Assembly (NCBI GenBank): GCA_036389035.1
Contig: DASVQQ010000039.1
Location: forward strand, 62,001-126,000
Length of the DNA stretch: 64,000 bases
Source: Jatrophihabitans sp.
Lineage (GTDB): Bacteria; Actinomycetota; Actinomycetes; Mycobacteriales; Jatrophihabitantaceae
Reading direction: 5' to 3'
The notes below the pieces were generated by a model that did no database searches, was not told where the DNA came from, and saw only the letters and a program-made list of their open reading frames with translations. Made by a program: the position numbers and the translations under genes. Shown in pieces: positions 31,399-40,711 of the stretch (position 1 is its first letter; each line of letters opens with the position of its first letter).

Positions 31399-33012
31399 AT
31401 GCTCGCGCTGCTCGATGCCTCGGCGGTTCGTCGCTGGTGCAGCGCGGCGGTGGAGGGCCTGGACGCCCGCCGGGGCGAGATCAATGACATCAACGTCTAC
31501 CCGATAGCGGACGGCGACACCGGCACCAACCTGTCCCTGACCATGCACAGCGCCGCCGACTCGGTGGCGGCCGACCGCTCCGGCACCGTCGGCGGGGTGC
31601 TGGCGGCGATGGCCAAGGGGGCACTGCTGGGCGCCTTGGGCAACTCCGGGGTGATCATGTCGCAGATCCTCGCGGGCCTGGCCGAGGCCTTCGACGGCTG
31701 CGTGGAGGGCGACGGCCGACTGCTGGTCAAGGGACTGCGGCTGGCCAGCGACGCGGCCTACGCCGCGGTCGGCGAGCCGGTGGAGGGCACCATGCTCTCG
31801 GTGGTGCGGGCCAGCGCCGAGGCGGTGGAGAAGCTCGGCGAGTCACCGGAGCTGGCCGAGGCGGTGTCGGCCGCCGCGGCCGGAGCCGCCACGGCACTGG
31901 CCGGCACCCCGCAGCAGCTGGCGGTGCTGGCCGAGGCCGGGGTGGTCGACGCCGGCGGCTGTGGCCTGCTGGTGCTGCTGGACGCCCTGGCCGCGGTCGT
32001 CACCGGCCAGGGCTCGATGGCGCCGGTGCAGCGGGTCCCGGCCCGCAGTCGGGTAGCCCTGGAGATGGTGCGCGAGGCGGGCAGCCCGGAGTTCGGCTAC
32101 GAGGTGCAGTACCTGCTGCACGCCCCCGAGACGGCGCTGCCGCCGCTGAAGGCGACGCTGGCCGAACTCGGTGACTCGTTGGTGGTCATCGGCACCGGCG
32201 ACGGCCCGTACAACGTGCACGTGCACGTCAATGACGTCGGCGCGGCGATCGAGGCCGGCGTCGAGGCCGGCCGGCCGCACCGGATCACCGTGGTCCGCTT
32301 CGCCGACCAGATCGCCGCCCAGCCGGCCGGAGCCGAGCGCTCGGGCACCGCCCTGGTCACGGTGGCGCCCGGGGACGGGCTGGCCGACCTGTTCCGCTCA
32401 GAGGGGGTCTCGGTGGTCGAGGGCGCTCCGAGCGAGAGCGGGATTCCGTCCGCGCCGCAGGTGCTGGCCGAGATCCTGCGGAGCGGAGCCGCCCAGGTGA
32501 TCCTGCTGCCCAACGCCTCGACGGTCCGGGCGATCGCCGAGTCGGCCGCTGCCCAGGCTCGCGAGCAGGGCGTGAGCGTGGCCGTGGTGCCCACCAAGTC
32601 GCCGGTGCAGGGGCTGGCCGCGGTCGCGGTGCACGATGAGACCCGACGCTTCGAGGACAACGTGATCGCGCTGGCCGAAGCCGCCGCCGCCACCCGGTTC
32701 GCCGAGGTCACCATCGCCGTCGGTGACTCCATCACCTACGCCGGCCGGTGCTCGACCGGGGACGTGCTGGGCCTGATCGACGGCGAGGTGGTCGAGATCG
32801 GCGCCGACATCGCCGAGGTCGGCATCAGCCTGGTGCAGCGGCTGGTGGCCGCCGGCGGTGAGCTGGTGACGGTGCTGGCCGGGGCCGACCCGGGCGCCGA
32901 CGCCGCGGCGCAGGCGGTGCACAGCTACCTGCGCAGCCGGCATCCACTGGTCGAGGTGGGAGTCTTCGTCGGCGGCCAGCCACGATTCCCGCTGCTGATC
33001 GGGGTCGAGTAA
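31399..33012 (+). CDS. fakA: DAK2-domain protein, fatty-acid kinase FakA/YloV type
   Basis: The protein has 537 residues. The N-terminal DAK2/DhaL nucleotide-binding domain (about 5-200) has the metal-binding YPIADGDTGTNLSLTM and LLGALGNSGVIMSQILAG. It is followed by the EAGVVDAGGCGLLVLLDAL end of DAK2 and a C-terminal FakA/DegV-like region. In Firmicutes FakA phosphorylates fatty acids bound by FakB; in actinobacteria the role is inferred by homology. ATG 31399 has GGAGGGGG upstream. recG follows 32 bp later. Confidence 0.85.
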   Translation: MLALLDASAVRRWCSAAVEGLDARRGEINDINVYPIADGDTGTNLSLTMHSAADSVAADRSGTVGGVLAAMAKGALLGALGNSGVIMSQILAGLAEAFDGCVEGDGRLLVKGLRLASDAAYAAVGEPVEGTMLSVVRASAEAVEKLGESPELAEAVSAAAAGAATALAGTPQQLAVLAEAGVVDAGGCGLLVLLDALAAVVTGQGSMAPVQRVPARSRVALEMVREAGSPEFGYEVQYLLHAPETALPPLKATLAELGDSLVVIGTGDGPYNVHVHVNDVGAAIEAGVEAGRPHRITVVRFADQIAAQPAGAERSGTALVTVAPGDGLADLFRSEGVSVVEGAPSESGIPSAPQVLAEILRSGAAQVILLPNASTVRAIAESAAAQAREQGVSVAVVPTKSPVQGLAAVAVHDETRRFEDNVIALAEAAAATRFAEVTIAVGDSITYAGRCSTGDVLGLIDGEVVEIGADIAEVGISLVQRLVAAGGELVTVLAGADPGADAAAQAVHSYLRSRHPLVEVGVFVGGQPRFPLLIGVE

Positions 33013-33044
33013 GCCGTCCGGCGGCTTCTGGCACAGTGGCCCGC

Positions 33045-35231
33045 ATGGTGACCCGCGACACCCTGCTGCGCGACGTGCTGGGCGGCAAGTCCAGCAAGGC
33101 GGTCGAGAAGGCGCTCGGGTTGAGCACGGCCGGCCAGCTGATCCGGCACTACCCCCGGCGGTTCAACGAGCGGGGCGAGCTGACCGACCTGTCCAAGCTC
33201 GTCGAGGGCGAGGAGGTGACGGTGCTGGCCGAGGTCGAGTCGACCAGCACCCGCCGGATCCCAGGCCGCAAGCTGAACATCCTCGAGGTGTCGATCAGGT
33301 CGGGACGGCACCGGGCCACGTTGAGCTTCTTCAACCAGCCCTGGCGTGAGCGCGACCTGCGGCCCGGCCGGCACGGCATGTTCGCGGGCAAGGTGACCCG
33401 CTTTCGCGACAAGCTGCAACTGAACTCGCCGGACTACATCCTGCTGGGCGAGTCCGAGAACGGGCCGGATCCGGACGGCGCCGACCCGCTGCTGCAGGAC
33501 TTCGCGGGCGCGTTGCTGCCGGTCTACCCGGCCGCCGCTGGGCTGCCGTCCTGGACGATCGCGCGCTGCGTCCGGCTCGTCCTGGACAGCCTGGACCCGG
33601 TGCCCGACCCGCTGCCGGCGCCGGTCCGGGACCGGGCCGCGGTGACCGGGTTGGACGCGGCGCTGCGCCGGATCCACCGGCCCGACACGATGGCCGAGTA
33701 CCACCAGGCGCGCCGGCGGCTGGCCTTCGACGAGGCATTGGGCGTCCAGCTGGTGCTGGCGCAGCGCCGGCATGCCAACGCGGCCAACCCCGCCTTGGCC
33801 CGGCCGCGGATCGCCGGCGGCCTGGTCGAGGCCTTCGACCGGCGGCTGCCGTTCGAGTTCACCGGCGAGCAGCGCCAGATCGCGGCCCTGATCGAGCAGG
33901 AGTTGGCCGCGGCGCACCCGATGCACCGGTTGCTGCAGGGCGAGGTCGGCTCCGGCAAGACGGTGCTGGCGCTGCGGGCGATGCTGCAGGTGGTCGACGC
34001 CGGCGCCCAGGCGGCGCTGCTGGCGCCCACCGAGGTGCTGGCCGCCCAGCACGAGCGCAGCGTCAACGACCTGCTCGGCGAGCTGGCCCAGGCCGGCCGG
34101 CTGGGAGGCTCGGAGCAGGGCACCCAGGTGGTGTTGCTGACCGGGTCGATGTCGACGCCGGCCCGCCGGGCGGCGCTGCTGGAGCTGGCCTCCGGCGCGG
34201 CCGGGATCGTGATCGGCACCCACGCCCTGATCCAGGACCAGGTGCAGTTCGCCGAGCTGGGCCTGGTGGTCATCGACGAGCAGCACCGCTTCGGCGTGGA
34301 GCAGCGCGATGCCCTGCGCAGCAAGGCCACCGCGCCGCCGCACCTGCTGGTGATGACCGCGACGCCGATCCCGCGGACGGTCGCGATGACGGTCTTCGGC
34401 GACCTGGAGGTCTCCGAGCTGCACGAACGTCCGGCCGGCCGGTCGGAGGTGATCACCCAGGTGGTGCCGGTCGCCGAGCACCCCACCTGGTACGACCGGA
34501 TCTGGCAGCGGGTCCGCGAGGAGGTCGCCCGGGGCCGCCAGGCGTTCGTGGTCTGCCCGCGCATCGGCGAGGACGACGAGCTGGAGGACATCGGAGCGAT
34601 CTCTGACGAGGAGGCCGTCCAGACGGCTTCGGTGCTGGGGCTCTACGCGGAGCTGAGCGCGGGGCAGCTGGCCGGCCTGCGGGTCGGGCTGCTGCACGGG
34701 CGGATGAGCACCGAGGAGAAGGCCCAGGCGATGACCGCCTTCGCCGCCGGCGACCTGGATGTGCTGGTGGCGACCACGGTGATCGAGGTGGGCATCGACG
34801 TGCCCAACGCGTCGCTGATGGCGATCCTGGACGCCGACCGGTTCGGGGTCTCCCAGCTGCACCAGCTACGCGGCCGGATCGGGCGTGGCGCCTATGAGGG
34901 CGTGTGCCTGATGCACAGCCAGCTGCCGCCGGGGCACCCGTCGCTGGAGCGCCTCAAGGAGGTGGCCAAGACCGCCGACGGCTTCGCGCTGGCCGAGCTG
35001 GACCTGCAGCAGCGCCGGGAAGGCGACGTGCTGGGCGCGGCCCAGTCCGGCCGCAAATCCAGGCTGAAGCTGCTCTCACTGCTGAAGGACGCGGAGCTGA
35101 TCAGCTCCGCCCGGGCCGAGGCGCGGCTGGTGATCGAGGCAGACCCCGAGCTGGCCGATCACCCGGGCCTGCGGGAGTTCCTCTGGGACTCCTTCGACTC
35201 CGACCGCACCGAGTTCCTGCACAAGTCCTGA
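33045..35231 (+). CDS. recG: ATP-dependent DNA helicase RecG
   Basis: The 728-residue branched-DNA helicase rescues stalled forks. A wedge/OB domain lies at about 45-150. Walker A is GEVGSGKT (about 302-309), the DEAH-type box is DEQHRFGVEQR, and the superfamily-2 C-terminal helicase motifs TTVIEVGIDVPNAS and QLHQLRGRIGRG are followed by the RecG C-terminal domain. GTG 33036 would add three residues; ATG 33045 is preferred. No clear Shine-Dalgarno is seen. Confidence 0.95.
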   Translation: MVTRDTLLRDVLGGKSSKAVEKALGLSTAGQLIRHYPRRFNERGELTDLSKLVEGEEVTVLAEVESTSTRRIPGRKLNILEVSIRSGRHRATLSFFNQPWRERDLRPGRHGMFAGKVTRFRDKLQLNSPDYILLGESENGPDPDGADPLLQDFAGALLPVYPAAAGLPSWTIARCVRLVLDSLDPVPDPLPAPVRDRAAVTGLDAALRRIHRPDTMAEYHQARRRLAFDEALGVQLVLAQRRHANAANPALARPRIAGGLVEAFDRRLPFEFTGEQRQIAALIEQELAAAHPMHRLLQGEVGSGKTVLALRAMLQVVDAGAQAALLAPTEVLAAQHERSVNDLLGELAQAGRLGGSEQGTQVVLLTGSMSTPARRAALLELASGAAGIVIGTHALIQDQVQFAELGLVVIDEQHRFGVEQRDALRSKATAPPHLLVMTATPIPRTVAMTVFGDLEVSELHERPAGRSEVITQVVPVAEHPTWYDRIWQRVREEVARGRQAFVVCPRIGEDDELEDIGAISDEEAVQTASVLGLYAELSAGQLAGLRVGLLHGRMSTEEKAQAMTAFAAGDLDVLVATTVIEVGIDVPNASLMAILDADRFGVSQLHQLRGRIGRGAYEGVCLMHSQLPPGHPSLERLKEVAKTADGFALAELDLQQRREGDVLGAAQSGRKSRLKLLSLLKDAELISSARAEARLVIEADPELADHPGLREFLWDSFDSDRTEFLHKS

Positions 35232-35240
35232 TCGGCGGGG

Positions 35241-36593
35241 TCAGGACGCCAGCGCGAGCACCGGCGGCTGCCGCAGCATCACGTCCCTGATCCGCACCCC
35301 GGGCTGCAGCGGCCGCGACTGCCCGGAGCGCCAGACCAGCAGCTCGGTGCTGCGCCCCTGGTTCAGCGCGATGACCAGCCAGTCATCTCCCGAGAAGGTC
35401 AGCCCCGGCATCTCGGTCCCGGGCAGCTGCAACCCGCCGATGCGCTCCAGCGCCCCGGTGTCCAGGTGCAGCACGGCCACGTCGTAGGGCGGGCCGAAGC
35501 CGTCGTAGTCGACCCGCTGGCCCTCGTAGATCCGGGCCAGCGGAAAGGCCAGCTGGGTGCGGTCGGAGTTGAGCACGCCGCCGACGATCGAGGTCTCCAC
35601 CGGCAGGGCGTAGTCGCGCACCGTCCGCGCGCCGGTGGCCAGGTCATAACGGTGCAGCGTGCACTTGGCCAGCGGCGAGCACGGCCGGTCTATCCACAGC
35701 AGCTCGCCGCGGTCGACCGTCAGCGTGCTCGCCCGGCCGATCCGGGGACCGAGCCGGCGGCTGGCCAGGTCGTAGCTGACCAGGGCCCCCGAGGACGGGC
35801 TGCTCCGGTCTTCGGCCGTCGAGCTGAGCCCGATCAGCCGGTTGCCCCGGATGGCGATCGGCGCCAGCCCGGGAGGCAGCCGCACCACTCCCGGACCCGG
35901 CAGCTGAGCCAGGGTGACCGGCCCGTAGGTGGCGATGTCTTCCACCAGGACGGCCCAGATGCCACCGCGGCCGTCGGGCAGCAGCGACTCGATGTGCCGG
36001 CTCCCCATCACCAGCGAGCTGCTGTCCCGGGTGATCCGCAGCACCGAACTGGTGCCGGTGTACTCGCAGGGCCGCACCAGGGCGTAGCTGGCGTCCTTGC
36101 CCGGCACGAGCTGTGACACGAACTGCCCGGACGACAGCCTGAGGCCAGGAGCCGCGGTCACCGACCTGGCGTCGAGGTCAGCGGTGTGCACCGACTGCCC
36201 GCCGACCTGGACCCGCACGCCGGTGCTGGTTCGCAGCGGGGCCGCGCTCACCTTCGGCACGAACCGCTGGACGCCGCAGGCGCCGGTTTCTTGGGGCCAG
36301 GGCTGTTGGGGGGCCGCCGGGGCGATCACCGGCGGGGCGGGCTGCCGGGCGGCCGGCGTGACCTTGCGCGCCGCGTCGCGCTCGCTGGTCACCGCCACCA
36401 GCAGAAACCCGCCGGCCACCACGCAGGTCAGCGCCGCCGCTGCCCAGCGGACCCACCGGTGGCGCGCCAGCCCGGTCAGCCGTCCGGGCAGCACCTGCCG
36501 GGCCGGCTCCGACTCGCCGGAACCGGCCAGGGACGGCTCTTCGTATTCCGCCGGCAGTACGACGAAGCTCGGCGGATCCGGTTCCTGTGCCAC
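35241..36593 (-). CDS. Membrane-anchored beta-propeller-like protein of unknown function
   Basis: The 450-residue protein has a cytoplasmic N-terminus of about 47 residues, one transmembrane helix (about 48-68, WAAAALTCVVAGGFLLVAV), a Pro/Ala linker to about 100, and then an extracytoplasmic region rich in short beta strands. Recurring motifs such as SYDLASRRLG, HRYDLATGARTV and AVLHLDTGALERIG resemble WD/NHL-type propeller blades. Family and function are not recognised. It is convergent with recG (stop codons 9 bp apart) and starts with GTG. Confidence 0.65.
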   Translation of the reverse strand: MAQEPDPPSFVVLPAEYEEPSLAGSGESEPARQVLPGRLTGLARHRWVRWAAAALTCVVAGGFLLVAVTSERDAARKVTPAARQPAPPVIAPAAPQQPWPQETGACGVQRFVPKVSAAPLRTSTGVRVQVGGQSVHTADLDARSVTAAPGLRLSSGQFVSQLVPGKDASYALVRPCEYTGTSSVLRITRDSSSLVMGSRHIESLLPDGRGGIWAVLVEDIATYGPVTLAQLPGPGVVRLPPGLAPIAIRGNRLIGLSSTAEDRSSPSSGALVSYDLASRRLGPRIGRASTLTVDRGELLWIDRPCSPLAKCTLHRYDLATGARTVRDYALPVETSIVGGVLNSDRTQLAFPLARIYEGQRVDYDGFGPPYDVAVLHLDTGALERIGGLQLPGTEMPGLTFSGDDWLVIALNQGRSTELLVWRSGQSRPLQPGVRIRDVMLRQPPVLALAS

Positions 36594-36680
36594 CGGTCAA
36601 GCATCGGCCACCGCGGGCCGTCACGCCACCAACGCGGCCGGCCGTCCAACGGCGGGCGCCAACCGGCCGGCCGGCGACAG

Positions 36681-37055
36681 CTAGTGCAGGAACAGGCAGA
36701 ACGGGTGCCCGGCCGGGTCCAGGTAGACCCGGACGTCCGGCTGTGGCTGGTAGTCGGCCAGCACCGCGCCGGCGGCGAGGGCGTGCCGGCCGGCGAGCTC
36801 GAGGTCATCGACCTTGATATCGAGGTGGATCATCATCTGCTGCGCCGTCGGATCGGAGGGCCAGGTCGGGCGCCGGTAGACCGGCTCGGTCTGGAACGAC
36901 AACCCGGCGCCGCCGTCGGGCGAGCTGAGCTTCATCCAGCCCGGCTCGTCCTGCGTGACCGGCCAGCCGAGCAGCCGCTGGTAGAAGGCGGCCAGCTCAC
37001 GGGCGTCGGGGGAGTCCAGCACGACGCCGGACAGCGTCATCCGCGGTGATGGCAT
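36681..37055 (-). CDS. VOC (glyoxalase/bleomycin-resistance) superfamily protein
   Basis: The 124-residue protein has two beta-alpha-beta-beta-beta halves: DSPDARELAAFYQRLLGWPV then HLDIKVDDLELAGRHALAAGA and the end DPAGHPFCLF. The His in MIHLDIKVDD and the Asp/His near the C-terminus are candidate metal ligands. Substrate is unknown. ATG 37055 follows AGAGGAC; the longer open frame upstream is not used. A distantly similar VOC gene is at 56459. Confidence 0.8.
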   Translation of the reverse strand: MPSPRMTLSGVVLDSPDARELAAFYQRLLGWPVTQDEPGWMKLSSPDGGAGLSFQTEPVYRRPTWPSDPTAQQMMIHLDIKVDDLELAGRHALAAGAVLADYQPQPDVRVYLDPAGHPFCLFLH

Positions 37056-37173
37056 GTCAGTCCTCTCAGTTCGTCCACCACTCATATCGCCCGGGTGGAA
37101 AAGCTGGCAAGCGCCGGCCGGCCCAGGGATTTCCAGCACGACGACGGCGCGGCCCGGCACTACGCTGGCAACC

Positions 37174-37731
37174 GTGACGCGCATCGTGGGTGGTCAGGCG
37201 CGTGGCCGGCGGCTGGCAGTGCCTCCGCGGGTCACTCGTCCCACCTCGGAGCGGGCCCGGGAGGCGCTGTTCAACACGCTGCGCGGCGAGCTGGACCTGA
37301 CCGGGGCCCGGGTGCTGGACCTGTACGCAGGCTCCGGGGCGGTCGGCCTGGAGGCGCTGTCGCGGGGAGCCAAGGCCGCGGTGTTCGTCGAGTCCGATCG
37401 GCGGGCAGCCAGCGTGTTGCAGGAGAACATCACCGCCCTGAAGCTGGAGGGCGCCACCGTGCACCGGTGCACGGCGACGACATTTCTCAGCGCGGTCGGG
37501 GCGGCCGAGCCGTTCGATCTGGTGTTCGTCGACCCGCCGTACGCGGTGACGACCGCCGTGATCGGCAACCTGCTGACAGCGCTGGTCTCTGACCGCTGGC
37601 TGGTTCCGGACGCGGTCGTGGTGGTGGAGCGGTCCTGGCGCGAGGCCGAGCCGCCCTGGCCCGGTGAGATCAAGGCCATCAAGCAGCGCCGCTACGGCGA
37701 GGGCTGCCTTTGGTACGGTCGCCGGGAATAG
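37174..37731 (+). CDS. rsmD: 16S rRNA (guanine(966)-N(2))-methyltransferase
   Basis: The 185-residue class I SAM methyltransferase begins TRIVGGQARGRRLAVPP, with VLDLYAGSGAVGLEALSRGA for SAM binding and the catalytic VFVDPPYA (NPPY-type, about 117-124). It modifies 16S rRNA during 30S assembly. TACGCT (37161-37166) lies 7 nt before the GTG, so a leaderless transcript is likely. coaD follows after 60 bp, the standard pairing. Confidence 0.93.
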   Translation: MTRIVGGQARGRRLAVPPRVTRPTSERAREALFNTLRGELDLTGARVLDLYAGSGAVGLEALSRGAKAAVFVESDRRAASVLQENITALKLEGATVHRCTATTFLSAVGAAEPFDLVFVDPPYAVTTAVIGNLLTALVSDRWLVPDAVVVVERSWREAEPPWPGEIKAIKQRRYGEGCLWYGRRE

Positions 37732-37791
37732 CAGTCCTCACGCCTGGTGCGACGCCCCGCAGCAGGCGCGCCCCCATCTGAAGGTGCTGAG

Positions 37792-38309
<518 letters not shown>

Positions 38310-38313
<4 letters not shown>

Positions 38314-38951
38314 CCGACCACACCCTGGCGCGCGCCGACGAGGTGCTCACCGAGCTGACCGAGCTGATCGAGACCGCGCGGACGCTGCCGATGTCGTCCT
38401 CCTGCGTGGTGCCCCGCGAACGCACCCTGGACCTGCTGGACGCGCTGCGCGAGGTGCTGCCGCCGGAGCTGGCCGAGGCCCGGCGGGTGGTGGCCCAGCG
38501 CGATCTGACGCTGTCGGAGGCCGACCGGCTGGCCGAGGAGCAGCTGCGGCAGGCGCAGGAGCAGGCGCAGGCCACGGTGAACGCCGCCGACGCGCAGGCG
38601 CGCACCGTGCTCGACGCGGCCGAGCGGCAGGCCCAGCTCAGCGTGTCGGCGGCCGCCGAGCAGGCGCACGAGCTGGTGGAGGCCGGCCGGCGCGAGCAGG
38701 GTCAGCTGGTGTCGGCAGCCAGCGTGCACCAGGCCGCGGTGAGCGAGGCGGCCCGGCTGCGCGCCGAGGCCGAGCAGCAATGCCAGGCGATGCTGGCCGC
38801 GGCCCACGCGCAGGCCGAGTCGCTCACCTCGCAAGCGCACGAGTACGCCCACAGCACCTTGTCAGAGCTGGTGGACAACCTGCACCGACTGGCTGCCACC
38901 GCCGAGAACGGGCGCAACGCGATCAGCCAGCAACCGCCGCCGGCGATCTAG
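38310..38951 (+). CDS. sepIVA: DivIVA-like coiled-coil cell-division protein (SepIVA type)
   Basis: The 213-residue protein is largely alpha-helical. A conserved start TLARADEVLTELTELIETART and CVVPRERTLDLLDALREVLP are followed by a long Ala/Glu/Gln-rich coiled coil (about 60-195). It corresponds in composition and gene order (coaD side, before DUF177-rpmF-rnc) to mycobacterial SepIVA, a DivIVA-domain protein of septation and polar growth. The role is inferred from homology and position. Start ATG overlaps the coaD stop by 4 bp. Confidence 0.75.
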
Positions 38952-38990
38952 CCCCGCTGCCCACGATTTCCGCGCTGCCACGGGCTCAGG

Positions 38991-38996
38991 TATTCT
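38991..38996 (+). promoter_or_regulatory. Probable promoter -10 of the DUF177-rpmF-rnc-mutM-acyP operon
   Basis: TATTCT at 38991-38996 is a strong -10, with the weak -35 TTCCGC 17 nt upstream. It lies 73 bp before the DUF177 gene. A second candidate, TAGAGG at about 39056, sits right before the GTG. The region is the only gap in the gene run. Confidence 0.45.
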
Positions 38997-39068
38997 GAAC
39001 AACGGCCAAATCCATGTTTGGACCTAGCTCCACAGAATCGCCGAGAATTCAACCGGTAGAGGTCGTCA

Positions 39069-39647
39069 GTGAACCCGCGCAGCCCGTTCGTCCTGGATAC
39101 CAGGGAAGTCGGCCGCCGAGCAGGTTCCCAACGGCAGTACCGGCGCGAGGTCGAGGCTCCTGCGCAGCTTGGCTTGGACATGATCGGGGTGCCGGAAGGC
39201 GCACTGCTCGTGGTGGACGTCCGGCTCGAATCGGTGACCGAAGGTGTGCTCGTGACCGGGTCCGTCACGGGGTCGGTCACCGGCGAATGCGGGCGGTGCC
39301 TGACCAGCTTCACCGATGATCTGGCGGTCGATTTCGTCGAGCTGTTCGCCTACCGGCACAGCGCGACGGAGGAGACCACCGATCCGGATGAGGTTCCGCG
39401 GCTCGAGGGCGACCACCTCGATCTCGAACCGGTGGTGCGCGACGCGGTGGTGCTGAGCCTGCCACTGACGCCGCTGTGCCGGCCGGACTGCGGCGGGCTG
39501 TGCCCCGACTGCGGGGAGCTGTTCGACGATTTGCCCGAGAACCACACGCACGCCCAGCTTGACCCGCGCTGGGCCGCTCTGGCCGAGCGGTTCGGCGCGA
39601 CCGAGGACCCAGCACGTTCCGATAGTTCTAACCAGAGTCAGGAGTAA
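39069..39647 (+). CDS. YceD/DUF177 family protein
   Basis: The 192-residue protein starts NPRSPFVLDTREVGRRAGS. It has the central CGRCL motif (about 76-80) and a C-terminal CRPDCGGLCPDCG Cys cluster followed by DPRWAALAERF. The family is almost always encoded directly before rpmF and in bacteria and plastids is linked to 23S rRNA/L32 accumulation. The GTG start at 39069 and the 5-bp gap to rpmF suggest coupled expression. Confidence 0.88.
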   Translation: MNPRSPFVLDTREVGRRAGSQRQYRREVEAPAQLGLDMIGVPEGALLVVDVRLESVTEGVLVTGSVTGSVTGECGRCLTSFTDDLAVDFVELFAYRHSATEETTDPDEVPRLEGDHLDLEPVVRDAVVLSLPLTPLCRPDCGGLCPDCGELFDDLPENHTHAQLDPRWAALAERFGATEDPARSDSSNQSQE

Positions 39648-39652
39648 CTGCC

Positions 39653-39832
39653 GTGGCCGTTCCGAAGCGGAAGATGTCGCGCGCCAACACCCGGGCACGA
39701 CGCTCGCAGTGGAAGACCAGCGCCCCCACTCTGGTCAGCTGCCCCAACCGCGCCTGCGGTCAGCCCAAGCTGCCGCACACCGCCTGTGCCAACTGCGGCC
39801 AGTACGACGGTCGGCAGGTTCTCGCGGTCTGA
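39653..39832 (+). CDS. rpmF: 50S ribosomal protein L32 (zinc-binding form)
   Basis: The 59-residue protein starts MAVPKRKMSRANTRARRSQW, followed by a CPNRAC...CANC ribbon (C4-type), so it is the zinc-containing C+ version. The GTG at 39653 has AGGAG 8 nt upstream. It lies between the DUF177 gene and rnc. Confidence 0.95.
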   Translation: MAVPKRKMSRANTRARRSQWKTSAPTLVSCPNRACGQPKLPHTACANCGQYDGRQVLAV

Positions 39833-39879
39833 GCCACCGCTATGACACGCACTGCTCATCAGCGCGGGGGCTGCTAACG

Positions 39880-40710
39880 GTGGCCACCAGGCACGCACAG
39901 ACCGCTGACCCGGCCGAACTGGCCGCCGAGCTCGGGGTGCAGGTGAGTCCCGAGCTCTTCCGTCGCGCGCTGACGCACCGTTCCTTCGCCTACGAGAACG
40001 GCGACCTGCCCCACAACGAGCGGCTGGAGTTCCTCGGCGACTCGGTGCTGGGCGTGGTCGTCACCGAGTCGCTCTACCGCGCGCACCCCGACCTGGCCGA
40101 GGGCCGGCTGGCCAAGCTGCGCGCGTCGGTGGTCAACATGCGCGCGCTGGCCGAGGTGGCGCGTCAGATCGGCCCCGACGGCATCGGCAAGTACATCCTG
40201 CTGGGCCGGGGCGAGGATGCCACCGGCGGCCGGGACAAGCCCTCGATCCTGGCGGACACCCTGGAGGCGATCCTCGGGGCGATCTACCTCGAGCACGGCC
40301 TGGAGGTGGCCGCCCGGGTGGTGCACCAGCTGTTCGACCGGGTGCTGGCCGCGGCCCCCGGCTACGGCGCCGCCCTGGACTGGAAGACCTCGTTGCAGGA
40401 GCTCACCGCGGTGCGGGGGCTCGGGGTGCCCGAGTACGTGATCACCTCCGACGGCCCCGACCACGCCAAGTCCTTCACCGCGGCCGCCGTGGTGGACGGC
40501 GTCACCTACGGCATCCGGCTCGGCCGCAACAAGAAGGAAGCCGAGCAGGCGGCGGCTGAGGCGGCCTGGCGGGCGCTCTCGCCGGAACCGTCGATCGCCG
40601 AGCCGGCCGCGTCGGCCGGGCCCACGCTGACCGAAACCGCGCTGACCGAAACCGCGCTGACCGAAACCGCGCTGGCCGAACCGCGATCCAACCTGCCCAC
40701 GGCCGGCTGA
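39880..40710 (+). CDS. rnc: Ribonuclease III with repetitive C-terminal tail
   Basis: The 276-residue double-strand RNA endonuclease has the catalytic signature HNERLEFLGDSVLG (about 46-59) with its Glu/Asp, the second acidic site in LADTLEAILGAIYLE (about 125-139), and a C-terminal dsRNA-binding domain (about 165-235). After the dsRBD comes a tail with four LTETA-like pentapeptides encoded by a 15-bp tandem repeat. The GTG at 39880 is chosen because family sequence starts soon after; the frame opens much further upstream. mutM starts 1 bp after its stop. Confidence 0.94.
   Translation: MATRHAQTADPAELAAELGVQVSPELFRRALTHRSFAYENGDLPHNERLEFLGDSVLGVVVTESLYRAHPDLAEGRLAKLRASVVNMRALAEVARQIGPDGIGKYILLGRGEDATGGRDKPSILADTLEAILGAIYLEHGLEVAARVVHQLFDRVLAAAPGYGAALDWKTSLQELTAVRGLGVPEYVITSDGPDHAKSFTAAAVVDGVTYGIRLGRNKKEAEQAAAEAAWRALSPEPSIAEPAASAGPTLTETALTETALTETALAEPRSNLPTAG
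40626..40684. repeat. 15-bp tandem repeat in the 3' end of rnc
   Basis: GCTGACCGAAACCGC is present three times perfectly (40626, 40641, 40656), plus a diverged fourth copy to 40684. It encodes the LTETA repeats of the RNase III tail. Confidence 0.9.
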
Positions 40711-40711
40711 C

